The position numbers and the translations under genes are program-made. 64,000 nucleotides of DNA from JAICND01 sp040905905. GTDB taxonomy: Bacteria; Actinomycetota; Acidimicrobiia; Spongiisociales; ZC4RG35. The stretch is from assembly GCA_040905905.1 (NCBI GenBank), contig JBBDQN010000054.1, positions 1 to 64,000 of the forward strand. Direction: 5' to 3'. Below, in pieces: positions 22,689 to 32,313 of the stretch (within the stretch, counting starts at the first letter, position 1; every line of letters starts with the position of its first letter). The notes beneath the pieces are model-generated. The model saw only the letters and a program-made list of their open reading frames with translations. It searched no databases and was not told the DNA's origin.

Positions 22689-25600
22689 TCCCGCATGCCA
22701 TTCCTGCAAGCTGCGGGGTCGTCGCAACGCTCCCGGTCCGGACCGGAGACTGCGCGCCACTGCCAGCGCTCCGGCGATGGTGGTGACACAGGGGACGTCG
22801 AAGCGGCGGGCGGTATGACGGATCAGTCGCCCGTCCCACCGGGCCCGTCCTCCCCGGGGGGTGTTGATGACGAGATTGACCTCGCCGGCTTCGATGCGGT
22901 TTCGAGTGTCATCGGGTCCCTCTCCCACTTTGTTGACCACTTCGGCCTCGATAGCGTGGTGGGCGAGGAAGCGGGCGGTCCCCCGGGTGGCCAGCAGCCG
23001 GAACCCAAGCATCGTGAACGCCTGGGCTGTCGCCAGACCCATGGGCTTGTCGCGGTCGGCCAACGACAAGAACACCGTGCCCCGGTTGGGGAGGACATGA
23101 CCTGCGGCCAGCAAGGCCTTTGCGTAGGCGACTCCGACATCGGGCCCGATGCCCATGACCTCGCCGGTCGATCTCATCTCCGGCCCGAGGACGATGTCCT
23201 CTTCCGGAAAACGATCCCAAGGCAGCACTGCCTCCTTGACTGCGACGAAGTCGAGCTGGCGGCCTTCCACCTGGAGCCCTTCGCGGCGGAGGTCTTCGAG
23301 GGTGGCGCCCAGCATCACCCTGGCTGCCAGCTTCGCCAGCGGGATTCCCGACGCCTTTGAGATGAAGGGCACAGTGCGAGAAGCCCGAGGGTTGGCCTCG
23401 AGCACAAACACCTCGTTCCCCTTCACGGCAAACTGAATGTTGATGAGGCCCCGGACTTCGAGGGCCCTTGCCAGCTCCTCAGTGGCGAGGAGAATCTGTT
23501 TCGACGCCTCCTCGCTGAGCGTTGGGGGGGGAGTCACACAGGCGGAGTCACCGGAGTGCACCCCGGCCTCCTCGACGTGCTCCATGATCCCGCCGATGAG
23601 CAGTTCGTGGCCGTCGAAGATGGCGTCAACGTCCACCTCCGTGGCCGACTCCAAAAACCGGTCGATGAGCAGCGGCGCCCCGGTCAGATCGGCATGCGTC
23701 ACGTCGTCGTAGAGATCGGCGAGATAGGCGGATAGTTCGTCGTAGCTGTAGATAACCCGCATCTGCCTGCCCCCCAGCACGAACGACGGACGGATCACCA
23801 CCGGCAGCCCCACCCGGTCAACCACCTCACCGGCCTCGAGCGGGGAGGTGGCAATGCCCTGCGGTGGCAGTTTCACCCCGAGCCGGCGGCACAAGGCCGA
23901 GAACTGCTCCCGGTCCTCGGCCATGGCGATCGCGGCCGGTGAAGTCCCGGCGATACGCACCCCCGCCGCCTCGAGGTCGGCGGCCAGGTTGAGAGGGGTC
24001 TGGCCTCCGAGCTGGACGATCACCGCCTCGGGTTGCTCAGCGGCAACCACCGCCAGTACATCCTCGACCGTGAGCGGTTCGAAGTAAAGGCGGTCGGAAG
24101 TGTCGTAGTCGGTCGAAACCGTTTCGGGGTTGCAGTTGACCATGACAGTCTCGTAACCGGCATCTCCGAGGGCAAAGGCCGCGTGAACGCAGCAGTAGTC
24201 GAACTCGATTCCCTGGCCGATCCGGTTGGGACCGGAGCCGAGCACCACTACCCGGGGTCGATCGGCCGGTGGCACCTCGTCTTCGTCTTCGAAGGTGCTG
24301 TACATGTATGGCGTCTTGGCCTCGAACTCGGCAGCACAAGTGTCGACAGTCTTGAAGGTGGTCCGGACTCCTAGTTGCAGCCGGCGATGACGGACGGCGG
24401 TTTCTGTTGTCGACCAGAGACAGGCGAGCTGGCGGTCGGAAAAACCGGAGCGTTTGGCCAGGCGAAGGTCGGCTTTCTGCTCGCCCTGTCTCTCCAGGTC
24501 CGTGCGGATCACCGTGAGATCGTGAATCTGGTTGACGAACCAAGGATCGATCGAGCTGGCTGCCGCCACCCGATCGGGGGGAAAGCCCCGCCGGACGGCT
24601 TCGGCCACCTGGAAAATCCGGGAGGGAGTAGGCACCGCCAGCTCTTCCCACAACTGTTCGTCGGTCAGGGTCCGTTGGGCCCATTCGCTGGCGTCGGCAC
24701 CCAGACCCGCCCGGCCGTTCTCGAGGCTGCGGAGGGCCTTCTGCAGCGCCTCCGGGAAGGTACGGCCGATCGCCATGGCCTCGCCAACGCTCCGCATCGA
24801 AGTGCTGAGCCTGGTGGGGGCGTTGGGAAATTTGGCGAAATCGAACCGCGGGACCTTGACCACCACGTAGTCGAGGGCAGGCTCGAAGGAGGCGGGAGTC
24901 GCCCCGGTGATGTCATTGGGGATCTCGTCGAGTGTGTACCCAACGGCGAGCAACGCCGCAATCTTGGCGATGGGAAAGCCGGTCGCCTTCGAGGCGAGCG
25001 CCGAGGATCGCGACACGCGCGGGTTCATCTCGATCACCAGGCGACGGCCGGTGGCGGGATCTACCGCAAACTGGACGTTGGACCCTCCAGTCTCCACTCC
25101 GATGGCTCGAAGCACCTTGATGCCGTCGTTGCGCATCTCCTGATACTCGCGATCGGACAGTGTCTGGACCGGGGCCACGGTGATCGAGTCGCCTGTGTGG
25201 ACTCCCATCGGGTCGAGGTTCTCGATCGAGCAGACAACTACCGCGTTGTCATTGCGATCGCGCATGACCTCAAGTTCGAACTCTTTCCAGCCATATAGCG
25301 ACTCTTCCACCAGGATTTCACCAACCGGGGAGACGTCGAGGCCTTTGCGGGCCGCCTCGATAAAGGTTTCCCGGGAGTCAGCGATGGCGGTGCCGCCCCC
25401 GCCGAGGATGAACGAAGGACGCACCATGATCGGAAAGCCGATCTCCTCGGCCATCCTGAGCGCTTCGGGCACCGAGCGGGCATAGCCGGCGCGGGGAACG
25501 GCCACCCCGGCCGCCTCCATCGTCTCCTTGAACCGGCCCCGGTCCTCGGCCCGCTCGATCGCTTCCACGCCGGCTCCGATCAACTCGACCCCGTATCGGT

Positions 25601-25925
25601 CGAGGACCCCGGACCGCGCTAGCTGCATGGTCAAGTTGAGAGCGGTCTGGCCTCCCAACGTTGGCAGCAAGGCATCGGGTCTCTCCCGGGCGATGATCTC
25701 TTCGACCACCTCAAGAGTGATCGGTTCTATGTAGGTGGCATCGGCGAACTCCGGATCGGTCATGATCGTGGCCGGATTGGAATTGACCAGCACCACCCGG
25801 AATCCATCACGGCGTAGAACCTTGGCTGCCTGGGTGCCTGAGTAGTCGAATTCACAAGCCTGTCCGATCACGATTGGGCCCGAACCGATAAGGAGGATCG
25901 AACGGAGGTCGGACCGGCGCGGCAT
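22686..25925 (-). CDS. carB: Carbamoyl-phosphate synthase large subunit
   Basis: A protein of 1079 aa, the full-length duplicated synthase. Each half opens with an ATP-grasp module: GSGPIVIGQACEFDYSGTQA near residue 14 and GSGPNRIGQGIEFDYCCVHA near 560. Both have the NPRVSRSSALASKATG type loop. A C-terminal MGS-like allosteric domain (about 935-1079) follows. It makes carbamoyl phosphate for pyrB and argF. The start ATG shares an A with the carA TAA (TAATG). Confidence 0.98.
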   Translation of the reverse strand: MPRRSDLRSILLIGSGPIVIGQACEFDYSGTQAAKVLRRDGFRVVLVNSNPATIMTDPEFADATYIEPITLEVVEEIIARERPDALLPTLGGQTALNLTMQLARSGVLDRYGVELIGAGVEAIERAEDRGRFKETMEAAGVAVPRAGYARSVPEALRMAEEIGFPIMVRPSFILGGGGTAIADSRETFIEAARKGLDVSPVGEILVEESLYGWKEFELEVMRDRNDNAVVVCSIENLDPMGVHTGDSITVAPVQTLSDREYQEMRNDGIKVLRAIGVETGGSNVQFAVDPATGRRLVIEMNPRVSRSSALASKATGFPIAKIAALLAVGYTLDEIPNDITGATPASFEPALDYVVVKVPRFDFAKFPNAPTRLSTSMRSVGEAMAIGRTFPEALQKALRSLENGRAGLGADASEWAQRTLTDEQLWEELAVPTPSRIFQVAEAVRRGFPPDRVAAASSIDPWFVNQIHDLTVIRTDLERQGEQKADLRLAKRSGFSDRQLACLWSTTETAVRHRRLQLGVRTTFKTVDTCAAEFEAKTPYMYSTFEDEDEVPPADRPRVVVLGSGPNRIGQGIEFDYCCVHAAFALGDAGYETVMVNCNPETVSTDYDTSDRLYFEPLTVEDVLAVVAAEQPEAVIVQLGGQTPLNLAADLEAAGVRIAGTSPAAIAMAEDREQFSALCRRLGVKLPPQGIATSPLEAGEVVDRVGLPVVIRPSFVLGGRQMRVIYSYDELSAYLADLYDDVTHADLTGAPLLIDRFLESATEVDVDAIFDGHELLIGGIMEHVEEAGVHSGDSACVTPPPTLSEEASKQILLATEELARALEVRGLINIQFAVKGNEVFVLEANPRASRTVPFISKASGIPLAKLAARVMLGATLEDLRREGLQVEGRQLDFVAVKEAVLPWDRFPEEDIVLGPEMRSTGEVMGIGPDVGVAYAKALLAAGHVLPNRGTVFLSLADRDKPMGLATAQAFTMLGFRLLATRGTARFLAHHAIEAEVVNKVGEGPDDTRNRIEAGEVNLVINTPRGGRARWDGRLIRHTARRFDVPCVTTIAGALAVARSLRSGPGALRRPRSLQEWHAG

Positions 25926-27082
25926 TAGGCCTCCATCAGGGAGACGAAGTCGTCGAACAACCCCACTGCGTCCTGGGGGCCTGGCGCCGCCTCGGGGTGG
26001 TACTGCACTCCGAAAGCCGGAACGTCGAGGCAGGCGAGGCCTTCGAGGGTGCCGTCGTTGAGGTTCTGATGCGACGAGACCACGGTTCCGAAGTCGGTGA
26101 CCACCGAGGCGGGAAGCAAGCCTGGATGGGCGAGCCCATCACGGACCGGTGCGGTGTCGGTGGTCAACGACCATAGATCAACCGCAAAGCCGTGATTCTG
26201 GCTGGTGATGGCGACGCGCCCGTCGGAGAGCCGCTTGACGGGGTGGTTGCCACCGTGGTGTCCGAACGGGAGCTTGAAAGTCGAGGCGCCCAACGCCAGC
26301 CCCAGCACTTGATGGCCAAGGCAGATCCCGAACAATGGCACCCGTCCCAAAAGTTCGCGGAGGGCGCCAATTGTCGCAGTAAGGGGCTCGGGGTCGCCGG
26401 GGCCATTGGACACGAATACCCCGTTGGGACTGTAGCCCAACACCTCTGCCGCGGATGTTGAGGCAGGTACCACCTCGACCTCGAAACCCCGGCCGGCAAG
26501 TTGGCGAAGGATGTCACGCTTGATCCCGAGGTCGATGGCGACGATAAGGCCACGGGCATCACCATCCGGTGCCAGGTTGTAGGGCCGGCTGGTGGAAACG
26601 GTCGAGGCAAGGTCTTGTCCCTCCATGCGCGGGGTTGCGGCGGCCGCCTCGATCAGCGTCTTCTGGTCGAAACCGGCTCCCATCGCTATGGGCATGGCCC
26701 CGTTCTGGCGGATGTGTCGGGTGAGGCGGCGGGTGTCTAGATCTGAGAGCGCAACCACTCCATGTCGCTCGAGGAAACTCGAAAAACTGCCTTCGGCACG
26801 CCAGTTCGACTCCTGCAACGACAAGGACCTGACCACCAGCCCGGCCGCGGCCGGGCGCGCCGCCTGCTCATCAGCAGCGTTGACTCCGTAGTTGCCAATA
26901 TGGGGAGACGTCATCACCACAACCTGTCCCGCATAGGAAGGGTCGGTCAGCACTTCCTGATATCCGGACATGGCGGTGTTGAATACGAGTTCACCCGTTG
27001 CCATTCCGCCGGCACCGACCGACCGCCCTTCGAACACGGCGCCATCTGCCGTCGCCAGCAAGGCCAAGTCGGAAGTGGTCAT
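25925..27082 (-). CDS. carA: Carbamoyl-phosphate synthase small subunit
   Basis: A protein of 385 aa, the glutaminase subunit that feeds ammonia to CarB. The N-terminal domain is followed by a class I amidotransferase with nucleophile Cys in FGICLGHQVLGLA and His/Glu in FGVQYHPEAAPGP. The start ATG at 27082 (MTTSDLALLATADG) gives an ATGA overlap with pyrC. The longer frame extends into pyrC and is rejected. Confidence 0.97.
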   Translation of the reverse strand: MTTSDLALLATADGAVFEGRSVGAGGMATGELVFNTAMSGYQEVLTDPSYAGQVVVMTSPHIGNYGVNAADEQAARPAAAGLVVRSLSLQESNWRAEGSFSSFLERHGVVALSDLDTRRLTRHIRQNGAMPIAMGAGFDQKTLIEAAAATPRMEGQDLASTVSTSRPYNLAPDGDARGLIVAIDLGIKRDILRQLAGRGFEVEVVPASTSAAEVLGYSPNGVFVSNGPGDPEPLTATIGALRELLGRVPLFGICLGHQVLGLALGASTFKLPFGHHGGNHPVKRLSDGRVAITSQNHGFAVDLWSLTTDTAPVRDGLAHPGLLPASVVTDFGTVVSSHQNLNDGTLEGLACLDVPAFGVQYHPEAAPGPQDAVGLFDDFVSLMEA

Positions 27083-28329
27083 GAGGACACCTGGTGGGTG
27101 ATCCGACCCGCAAAGATGGTGGCCATCACCTTCCCTCTCAGCTTGATACCCCGAAAGGGTGAGTTCTGAGATTTGGACGCAAACCTCTCCGGAACCCACA
27201 CGGCCTCGGGGTCAAAAACCATCAGGTTGGCGGGTGCTCCTTCTTCGATCCATTGACCCTGGGACGCCAGCCCGGCGATGCTGGCCGGGATGACCGACAT
27301 CTTCTGGAAGAAACCGATCGCGCTCAGTTCGATCGCTGTGAGAACGGCAGCAGCTGCGGTCTCGAGACCGATCACGCCGCGGGGAGCTTCTTCAAAGGGG
27401 ACCTCGCACTCGTGGTCGGCGTGGGGTGCATGATCGGTGGCCACCACATCGATGATGCCGGCAGCCAATGCCGCTCCCACCGCAGCCACATCTTCGGCTG
27501 TGCGCAGGGGTGGATACATCTTGAAGCAGGGCTCCATACCCTCGACCCGGCTGTGATCGAAATTGAGATGATGGGGAGTGACCTCGGCTGTCACCGAGAG
27601 ACCGGCCTGCTTGGCTGCGTCGATCAACTCGACACTGCCGGCGCTGGACACGTGCTGCGCGTGGTAACGCACGCCGGTCAGTCGGACCAGTGCCAGGTCA
27701 CGGGCGATCATGGTTTCCTCGGCTAGAGATGGCAGACCACGGATGCCGAGTCGGGAGGAGACCAGACCCTCGTGCATGTGGCCCTCCCTCCCAAGACCGG
27801 GGTCTTCGGCGTGCTGGGCCACCACTCCTCCCCGCTCAGCCAGATACTCCATCGCATGGCGGAGCAGCCCGGCGTCGGCAACACCGACGCCATCGTCGGT
27901 GAACATCCGAACCCCGGCGGCAAAGAGTTCATCGAGATGGGCCAGTGCCTGGTTCCCTCGGCCCATGGTGATGGCGCCCGCAGGCATGACCTCGAGCAGA
28001 CCCGCTTCCCGGCCGCGATCGGTGACGAACCGGGCGAGATGACCGGCGTCGATGGCCGGGTTGGTGTTGGGCATTGCCACCAGCGCGGTGTAGCCCCCCA
28101 CGGATCCCGCCCGTGAGCCCGAGCGGATGTCCTCTTTCCATTCGAACCCTGGTTCGCGGAGGTGGGTGTGGAGGTCGACAAGTCCAGGTCCCACCCAGCC
28201 ACCCCGGGCATCTATGTGGGTGTCGGCGTTGCTCGTAGCCAAAGCAGCGATCCGGCCACCGTCTACGGTCAGGTCACCAGGCACCGGGCCGTCGGGGGTG
28301 AGGATGAGGGCGTTGTGGATCGTGATCAC
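27079..28329 (-). CDS. pyrC: Dihydroorotase
   Basis: A protein of 416 aa, class I amidohydrolase type, cyclising carbamoyl aspartate. Zinc ligands and substrate residues are seen in DLHTHLREPGFEWKED, an active-site His in RYHAQHVSSAGS, and Asp in VVATDHAPHADHE. It starts GTG in a GTGA overlap with pyrB. This family often associates with aspartate carbamoyltransferase, which is encoded next to it. Confidence 0.97.
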   Translation of the reverse strand: MITIHNALILTPDGPVPGDLTVDGGRIAALATSNADTHIDARGGWVGPGLVDLHTHLREPGFEWKEDIRSGSRAGSVGGYTALVAMPNTNPAIDAGHLARFVTDRGREAGLLEVMPAGAITMGRGNQALAHLDELFAAGVRMFTDDGVGVADAGLLRHAMEYLAERGGVVAQHAEDPGLGREGHMHEGLVSSRLGIRGLPSLAEETMIARDLALVRLTGVRYHAQHVSSAGSVELIDAAKQAGLSVTAEVTPHHLNFDHSRVEGMEPCFKMYPPLRTAEDVAAVGAALAAGIIDVVATDHAPHADHECEVPFEEAPRGVIGLETAAAAVLTAIELSAIGFFQKMSVIPASIAGLASQGQWIEEGAPANLMVFDPEAVWVPERFASKSQNSPFRGIKLRGKVMATIFAGRITHQVSS

Positions 28330-29243
28330 AGTTGACCCTGGCCCTTCAGGAGTCGGAAGAGGACTGCCATACGGGTTGCCACCCCGTTGCTCACTTGATC
28401 AGCGACCAGGGAACGGGGATCGTCGGCCACATCTGGCGCGATCTCGATGCCACGATTCATCGGCCCTGGGTGCATGACCACCGCCTCCTTGCCAAGGTGT
28501 AGAAAACGACGACGGTCGAGACCGAACCGGGAGACATATTCGGGTAGGGAAGGCAACACCGGGCCGCTACCCCGCTCTAGTTGGACTCGCAACATGTACA
28601 CGACGTCGAGGTCGCCCAGGATGGAGTCGAGGTCGGCAGTCGTCGCCACCGGATAACTCTCGACGTGGTACGGAAGCAGGGTGGGCGGCGCCACAAGGGT
28701 TACCGAGGCGCCGAGCGTGGTGAAGACATCGATGTTGGACCTGGCCACTCGTGAATTGCGGATGTCCCCGACAATGGCAATCCGAAGGCCATCGAGCTTG
28801 CCGAAACGCCGGCGAATGGTCAAAGCGTCGAGCAACGCCTGGGTGGGGTGCTGGTGGGCTCCATCTCCGGCGTTGACGACGGAACAATCGACCCAGGAGG
28901 CGACCCGGGCCGGTGCACCCACCGCTCCGTGCCGGACCACCATGAGATCGACTCCCATGGCCTGCACGGTCAGGACCGTGTCCTTGAGACTCTCCCCCTT
29001 TGACAGCGAGGATGTCGATGGCGTGAAGTTGAGTACATCGGCGCTGAGGGCCTTGGCGGCCTTCTCAAACGAGAGCCGGGTCCGGGTTGAAGTCTCGAAA
29101 AAGAGGGTGGCGACGGTGGCACCCCGCATCGCGGGCACCTTCGGGATGTCGCGGTCGAGAACCTCGGCAAAGTGGTCAGCGAGGTCGAGCAACTCCTCGA
29201 TCGCCGCCCTATCGAGGTCAGAGATCGAGAGCAGATGCTTCAT
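28326..29243 (-). CDS. pyrB: Aspartate carbamoyltransferase catalytic chain
   Basis: A protein of 305 aa committing carbamoyl phosphate to pyrimidines. It has the canonical FFETSTRTRLSFE phosphate loop, HPTQALLD, a LRVQLER segment and MHPGPMNRG. No pyrI is present. ATGA overlap with pyrR couples its translation to the regulator. Confidence 0.97.
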   Translation of the reverse strand: MKHLLSISDLDRAAIEELLDLADHFAEVLDRDIPKVPAMRGATVATLFFETSTRTRLSFEKAAKALSADVLNFTPSTSSLSKGESLKDTVLTVQAMGVDLMVVRHGAVGAPARVASWVDCSVVNAGDGAHQHPTQALLDALTIRRRFGKLDGLRIAIVGDIRNSRVARSNIDVFTTLGASVTLVAPPTLLPYHVESYPVATTADLDSILGDLDVVYMLRVQLERGSGPVLPSLPEYVSRFGLDRRRFLHLGKEAVVMHPGPMNRGIEIAPDVADDPRSLVADQVSNGVATRMAVLFRLLKGQGQL

Positions 29244-29785
29244 GACCGCGGTCTCTCGATCCAGACGCCCTGTTCCTTGTCGACGTTTTCGACCCTGACT
29301 GTCACTCGTTCTTCGATAGAGGTGGGCAGGTTCTTGCCCACGAAGTCGGCCCGAATAGGCAATTGGCGGTGTCCCCGGTCGATCAAAACCGCCAACTCGA
29401 CGGTGGCCGGACGGCCCAGGTCGGAGATGGCGTCGAGAGCGGCGCGGATCGTGCGACCCGTGTAGAGGACATCGTCGACCAGGATCACGGTCTCCTCGGT
29501 CACGTCGACAGGGAGCAGGGTTCTGCCCAACCGCGTGGTGGGGCGATGATCGAGGTCGTCGCGGTAGAAGCCGACGTCAAGCTCACCTACCGGGACGTGG
29601 GTGTCCTCGAACTCAGAGATAGCGTGGGCGATCTCTTCGGCGATAGGTACCCCACGAGTGTGGATGCCGACCAAGACCAGGTGTTCGGCGCCATGGTGGC
29701 GCTCACAGATCTCATGAGCGATACGTCGGATCGCTCGCCGCACATCGGCGCCGTCCATTACCTGGACAGGCGTGGTTTGAATCAC
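29240..29785 (-). CDS. pyrR: PyrR pyrimidine operon regulator / UPRTase
   Basis: About 181 aa. PyrR binds UMP/UTP and a specific mRNA loop to repress pyr genes, and has weak uracil phosphoribosyltransferase activity. The PRPP loop is VILVDDVLYTGRTIRAALDA, and the N-terminal RRAIRRIAHEI helix is present. I place the start at GTG 29785 because AAGGAG lies 7 nt upstream (29798-29793). The frame extending to 29809 starts inside the PyrR-binding loop. It is the first gene of the pyr operon. Confidence 0.95.
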   Translation of the reverse strand: MIQTTPVQVMDGADVRRAIRRIAHEICERHHGAEHLVLVGIHTRGVPIAEEIAHAISEFEDTHVPVGELDVGFYRDDLDHRPTTRLGRTLLPVDVTEETVILVDDVLYTGRTIRAALDAISDLGRPATVELAVLIDRGHRQLPIRADFVGKNLPTSIEERVTVRVENVDKEQGVWIERPRS

Positions 29786-29799
29786 CAGCAGACTCCTTC

Positions 29800-29817
29800 C
29801 CGGCCTCACGGGACCGG
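29800..29817 (-). promoter_or_regulatory. PyrR-binding RNA loop upstream of pyrR
   Basis: The minus strand reads CCGGTCCCGTGAGGCCGG. A CCGG/CCGG stem closes a loop matching the PyrR consensus ARUCCNGNGAGGYU at 12 of 14 positions (GGUCCCGUGAGGCC). It ends 1 nt before the Shine-Dalgarno AAGGAG of pyrR. No terminator hairpin follows, so PyrR would block ribosome binding, as reported for Mycobacterium smegmatis, and not cause attenuation as in Bacillus. Confidence 0.75.
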
Positions 29818-29862
29818 ACTTAAAGGTGGGGCGAGAGTAGCAGGGGTGCGCCGGGCACCGAC

Positions 29863-30225
29863 TCAGCCTCGCTTCTGGTCGGCCAGGGCCGCGAGGACGC
29901 CGTTGACGAAGGCGCCGCTCTTCTCGGTGCTGAAGGTCTTCGCAAGCCGCACTGCCTCCGATACAACCACGGCCACGGGAGTCTCGGGTTCGTAGCGAAG
30001 CTCGTACAAACCCAGCCGGAGAATGGCGCGGTCCACCACTGGCATCCTCGCCACCCGCCAGTGTTCTGAGGCGGCATCAATCTCAGCGTCAAGTTCTTCG
30101 AGATGGGCCAGGACGCCTGCGACCAGCCGGGCGGCCTTGTGAGGTAGGTCGGCGGTCGTCTCCGAGAGTTCGCGCTGGTCGGCTTCATAGAGGGCCTCCA
30201 ACGCCAGATCGCGGGGCTCGGTCAC
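29863..30225 (-). CDS. nusB: Transcription antitermination factor NusB
   Basis: A helical protein of 120 aa that binds boxA RNA with S10 in rRNA antitermination. Landmarks: RDLALEALYEAD at the N terminus, then DRAILRLGLYELRYE and AVRLAKTFSTEKSGAFVNGVL. It starts GTG in a GTGA overlap with efp. Confidence 0.96.
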   Translation of the reverse strand: MTEPRDLALEALYEADQRELSETTADLPHKAARLVAGVLAHLEELDAEIDAASEHWRVARMPVVDRAILRLGLYELRYEPETPVAVVVSEAVRLAKTFSTEKSGAFVNGVLAALADQKRG

Positions 30226-30779
30226 ACCCGCGTGAGATAGCTGCCGCTGCGGGTATCCACCTTGATGTGGTCGCCGATATTCACAAACAGCGGCACCTGG
30301 ACCACCAGACCGGTTTGGGTCGTCGCAGGTTTGGTCGCGGCCGAGACCCGATCACCTTTGACCCCCGGTTCCGTGTACGTGACCTCCAGCTCAACCGAGG
30401 AGGGAAGGTCGACCGAGATGGGGTTTCCTTTGTAGAGGGCGAGGGATACGGTCATCCCGTCGGTCATGTAGTCGGCCCCCTCGCCGACATCCTGGCTGGT
30501 CATGGCGAATTGGCCGTAGTCGTCGAGGCTCATGAAGTGAAAGCCGAGATCGTCGCGGTAGAGAAAGGTGTGATCGCGGCGCTCGATGATGGCCTGAGCC
30601 ACGGCTTCGCCGGCCCGGAAGGTGCGATCGAGCACCTGACCGGTTTCGAGATTGCGCAGCTTCATGCGGACAAAAGCCCGACCTTTGCCGGGTTTGACGT
30701 GCTGATACTCGATGATCGTGAAGATTCCGTCGTCGAGGTCGAGGGCCTGACCGGGGCGGACGTCGTTGGTGGAAGCCAT
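30222..30779 (-). CDS. efp: Elongation factor P
   Basis: A protein of 185 aa that relieves ribosome stalling at polyproline. Three KOW/OB domains: TNDVRPGQALDLDDGIF, then the loop 1 segment EYQHVKPGKGRAF with lysine at the modifiable position, and the C-terminal GDHIKVDTRSGSYLTRV. No modification enzyme gene is nearby, which fits actinobacteria using unmodified Lys. Confidence 0.97.
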   Translation of the reverse strand: MASTNDVRPGQALDLDDGIFTIIEYQHVKPGKGRAFVRMKLRNLETGQVLDRTFRAGEAVAQAIIERRDHTFLYRDDLGFHFMSLDDYGQFAMTSQDVGEGADYMTDGMTVSLALYKGNPISVDLPSSVELEVTYTEPGVKGDRVSAATKPATTQTGLVVQVPLFVNIGDHIKVDTRSGSYLTRV

Positions 30780-30805
30780 GCTTGTGTTGGTTGAGGCTAA
30801 CCGCT

Positions 30806-31816
30806 TCAGGTAACGCCGATCGCGGCCAGACCCAGCGCAACCTCGTCATAATCGACCAGGTCGATCACGGGCTCGCCGACTCCCTTCAACAGCACCATTC
30901 GCAATCCCGCCGCAGTCCGCTTCTTGTCTTGGCCGATCCGACCCATGACTTCATCGAGGGACAGGTCGGGTGCCGACACCGGAAGACCCACCGATTGGAT
31001 GAGATCAGTTAGCCACAGGTTGGAGAACTCATACCGGTTGGCGGAGATGGCACCGGCTGCCACCATCCCCACCCCCACGGACATCCCGTGTGGCATTCCC
31101 GAGGTGACTTCGATGGCGTGGCCGATCGTGTGTCCAAAGTTGAGGATTGACCGGCGATCTCTCTCTCGAAAGTCCTCGCTGACCACCGCCGCCTTGAATT
31201 GAACCGCCCGGGCCACGATCTCAAAGAGCGGCGGGTTGGCGCCATGGCGGACGAACAACCCGATCAGGTCCGGGTCACCGATCAGCCCGACCTTGAGAAT
31301 CTCGGCGACGCCCGCCAGCCACAACTCGCGCGGTAGTTCGGAAAGTTGGTCGATGTCGATCACAATCCGGGTCGGGTGATGAAAGGCTCCGACCATGTTC
31401 TTTCCACCGATGTTGATCCCGGTCTTGCCTCCCACTGCGGCATCGACGGCTCCCAACAGCGTGGTCGGGACCTGGACCACCTCCACGCCCCGCAGCCAGG
31501 TGGCGGCCACGAACCCGGCTACGTCGGTGACAGTCCCACCACCCACTCCCACGACGGTGTCGTGTCGTCCCAGGGCCTGTTTGGAGAGCCATTCGTAGAC
31601 CTTGCCAACGGTCTCCCAGGTTTTGGCCTCCTCGCCGTCCGGCAACTCGTAAATTGGCGCTCCCAGCACCAAAGCCACCCGGGCTGCAACTTCTGACGCG
31701 CCGGGTTGGGTGAGGATGACCGCCTTCTCCCGGCCGGCCCGGCGCGGAAGCAGTGGATCGGGATGACCAAACCCGATCAGGACCTCGGAGTCCTCGCCGA
31801 TGGTTATGCGTTCCAA
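30806..31816 (-). CDS. aroB: 3-dehydroquinate synthase
   Basis: A protein of 336 aa, the second shikimate pathway step, requiring NAD and zinc. Motifs: GVGGGTVTDVAGFVAATWLRG, VGGKTGINIGGKNMVGAFHHP, and zinc ligands in GHTIGHAIE. The start is probably TTG at 31816, overlapping aroK by 13 nt with GAGG 10 nt upstream. The frame runs on to 31882 inside aroK. Confidence 0.95.
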   Translation of the reverse strand: MERITIGEDSEVLIGFGHPDPLLPRRAGREKAVILTQPGASEVAARVALVLGAPIYELPDGEEAKTWETVGKVYEWLSKQALGRHDTVVGVGGGTVTDVAGFVAATWLRGVEVVQVPTTLLGAVDAAVGGKTGINIGGKNMVGAFHHPTRIVIDIDQLSELPRELWLAGVAEILKVGLIGDPDLIGLFVRHGANPPLFEIVARAVQFKAAVVSEDFRERDRRSILNFGHTIGHAIEVTSGMPHGMSVGVGMVAAGAISANRYEFSNLWLTDLIQSVGLPVSAPDLSLDEVMGRIGQDKKRTAAGLRMVLLKGVGEPVIDLVDYDEVALGLAAIGVT

Positions 31817-32313
31817 AAGACTTCCACCTCGTGAACAACCTCGGCGAGGGAGCGATCGTCGGTCACAACCCGATGATGGCAAGCCGCGGCATAATCGGGG
31901 CCGCGGTCCGCAGCCAGCTCGGCCAGCCGTTCCACCCGATTGGCGGAGTCCAGCAATGGCCTACCACGACCGAATCCGATCCGGGCAGCCAGGGTGACTG
32001 GCTCGGCGTCGAGCCACACCACAACGCCACTGGAGCGCATCATCTCGACGCTCGGTTCATGCAGCACCACTCCCCCGCCGGTGGCCACTATTGCCAAATC
32101 GCGCAGGGCGATCTCAGCTACCGCCGCTGCCTCTCGAAGGCGGAAGCTTTCCTCTCCCTCTTCCTCCCAAATTTCGGGGATGGTGCGGCCGGTCTGCTCC
32201 TCGACCATCAAATCGGTGTCGACAAACTCCACTCCCAGTCGGCTCGACAACAGCTTTCCCACCGTCGATTTGCCGGATCCCATCATCCCGATCAGCCAGA
32301 GGGGCACGATCAA
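31804..32313 (-). CDS. aroK: Shikimate kinase
   Basis: A P-loop kinase of 169 aa phosphorylating shikimate. LIGMMGSGKSTVG is the Walker A, FVDTDLMVEEQTGRTIPEI holds the shikimate-binding Asp, and ATGGGVVL the adenine-side loop. The start is TTG at 32313 (a TTGA overlap with aroC) or GTG at 32307. Confidence 0.96.
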   Translation of the reverse strand: MIVPLWLIGMMGSGKSTVGKLLSSRLGVEFVDTDLMVEEQTGRTIPEIWEEEGEESFRLREAAAVAEIALRDLAIVATGGGVVLHEPSVEMMRSSGVVVWLDAEPVTLAARIGFGRGRPLLDSANRVERLAELAADRGPDYAAACHHRVVTDDRSLAEVVHEVEVFWNA

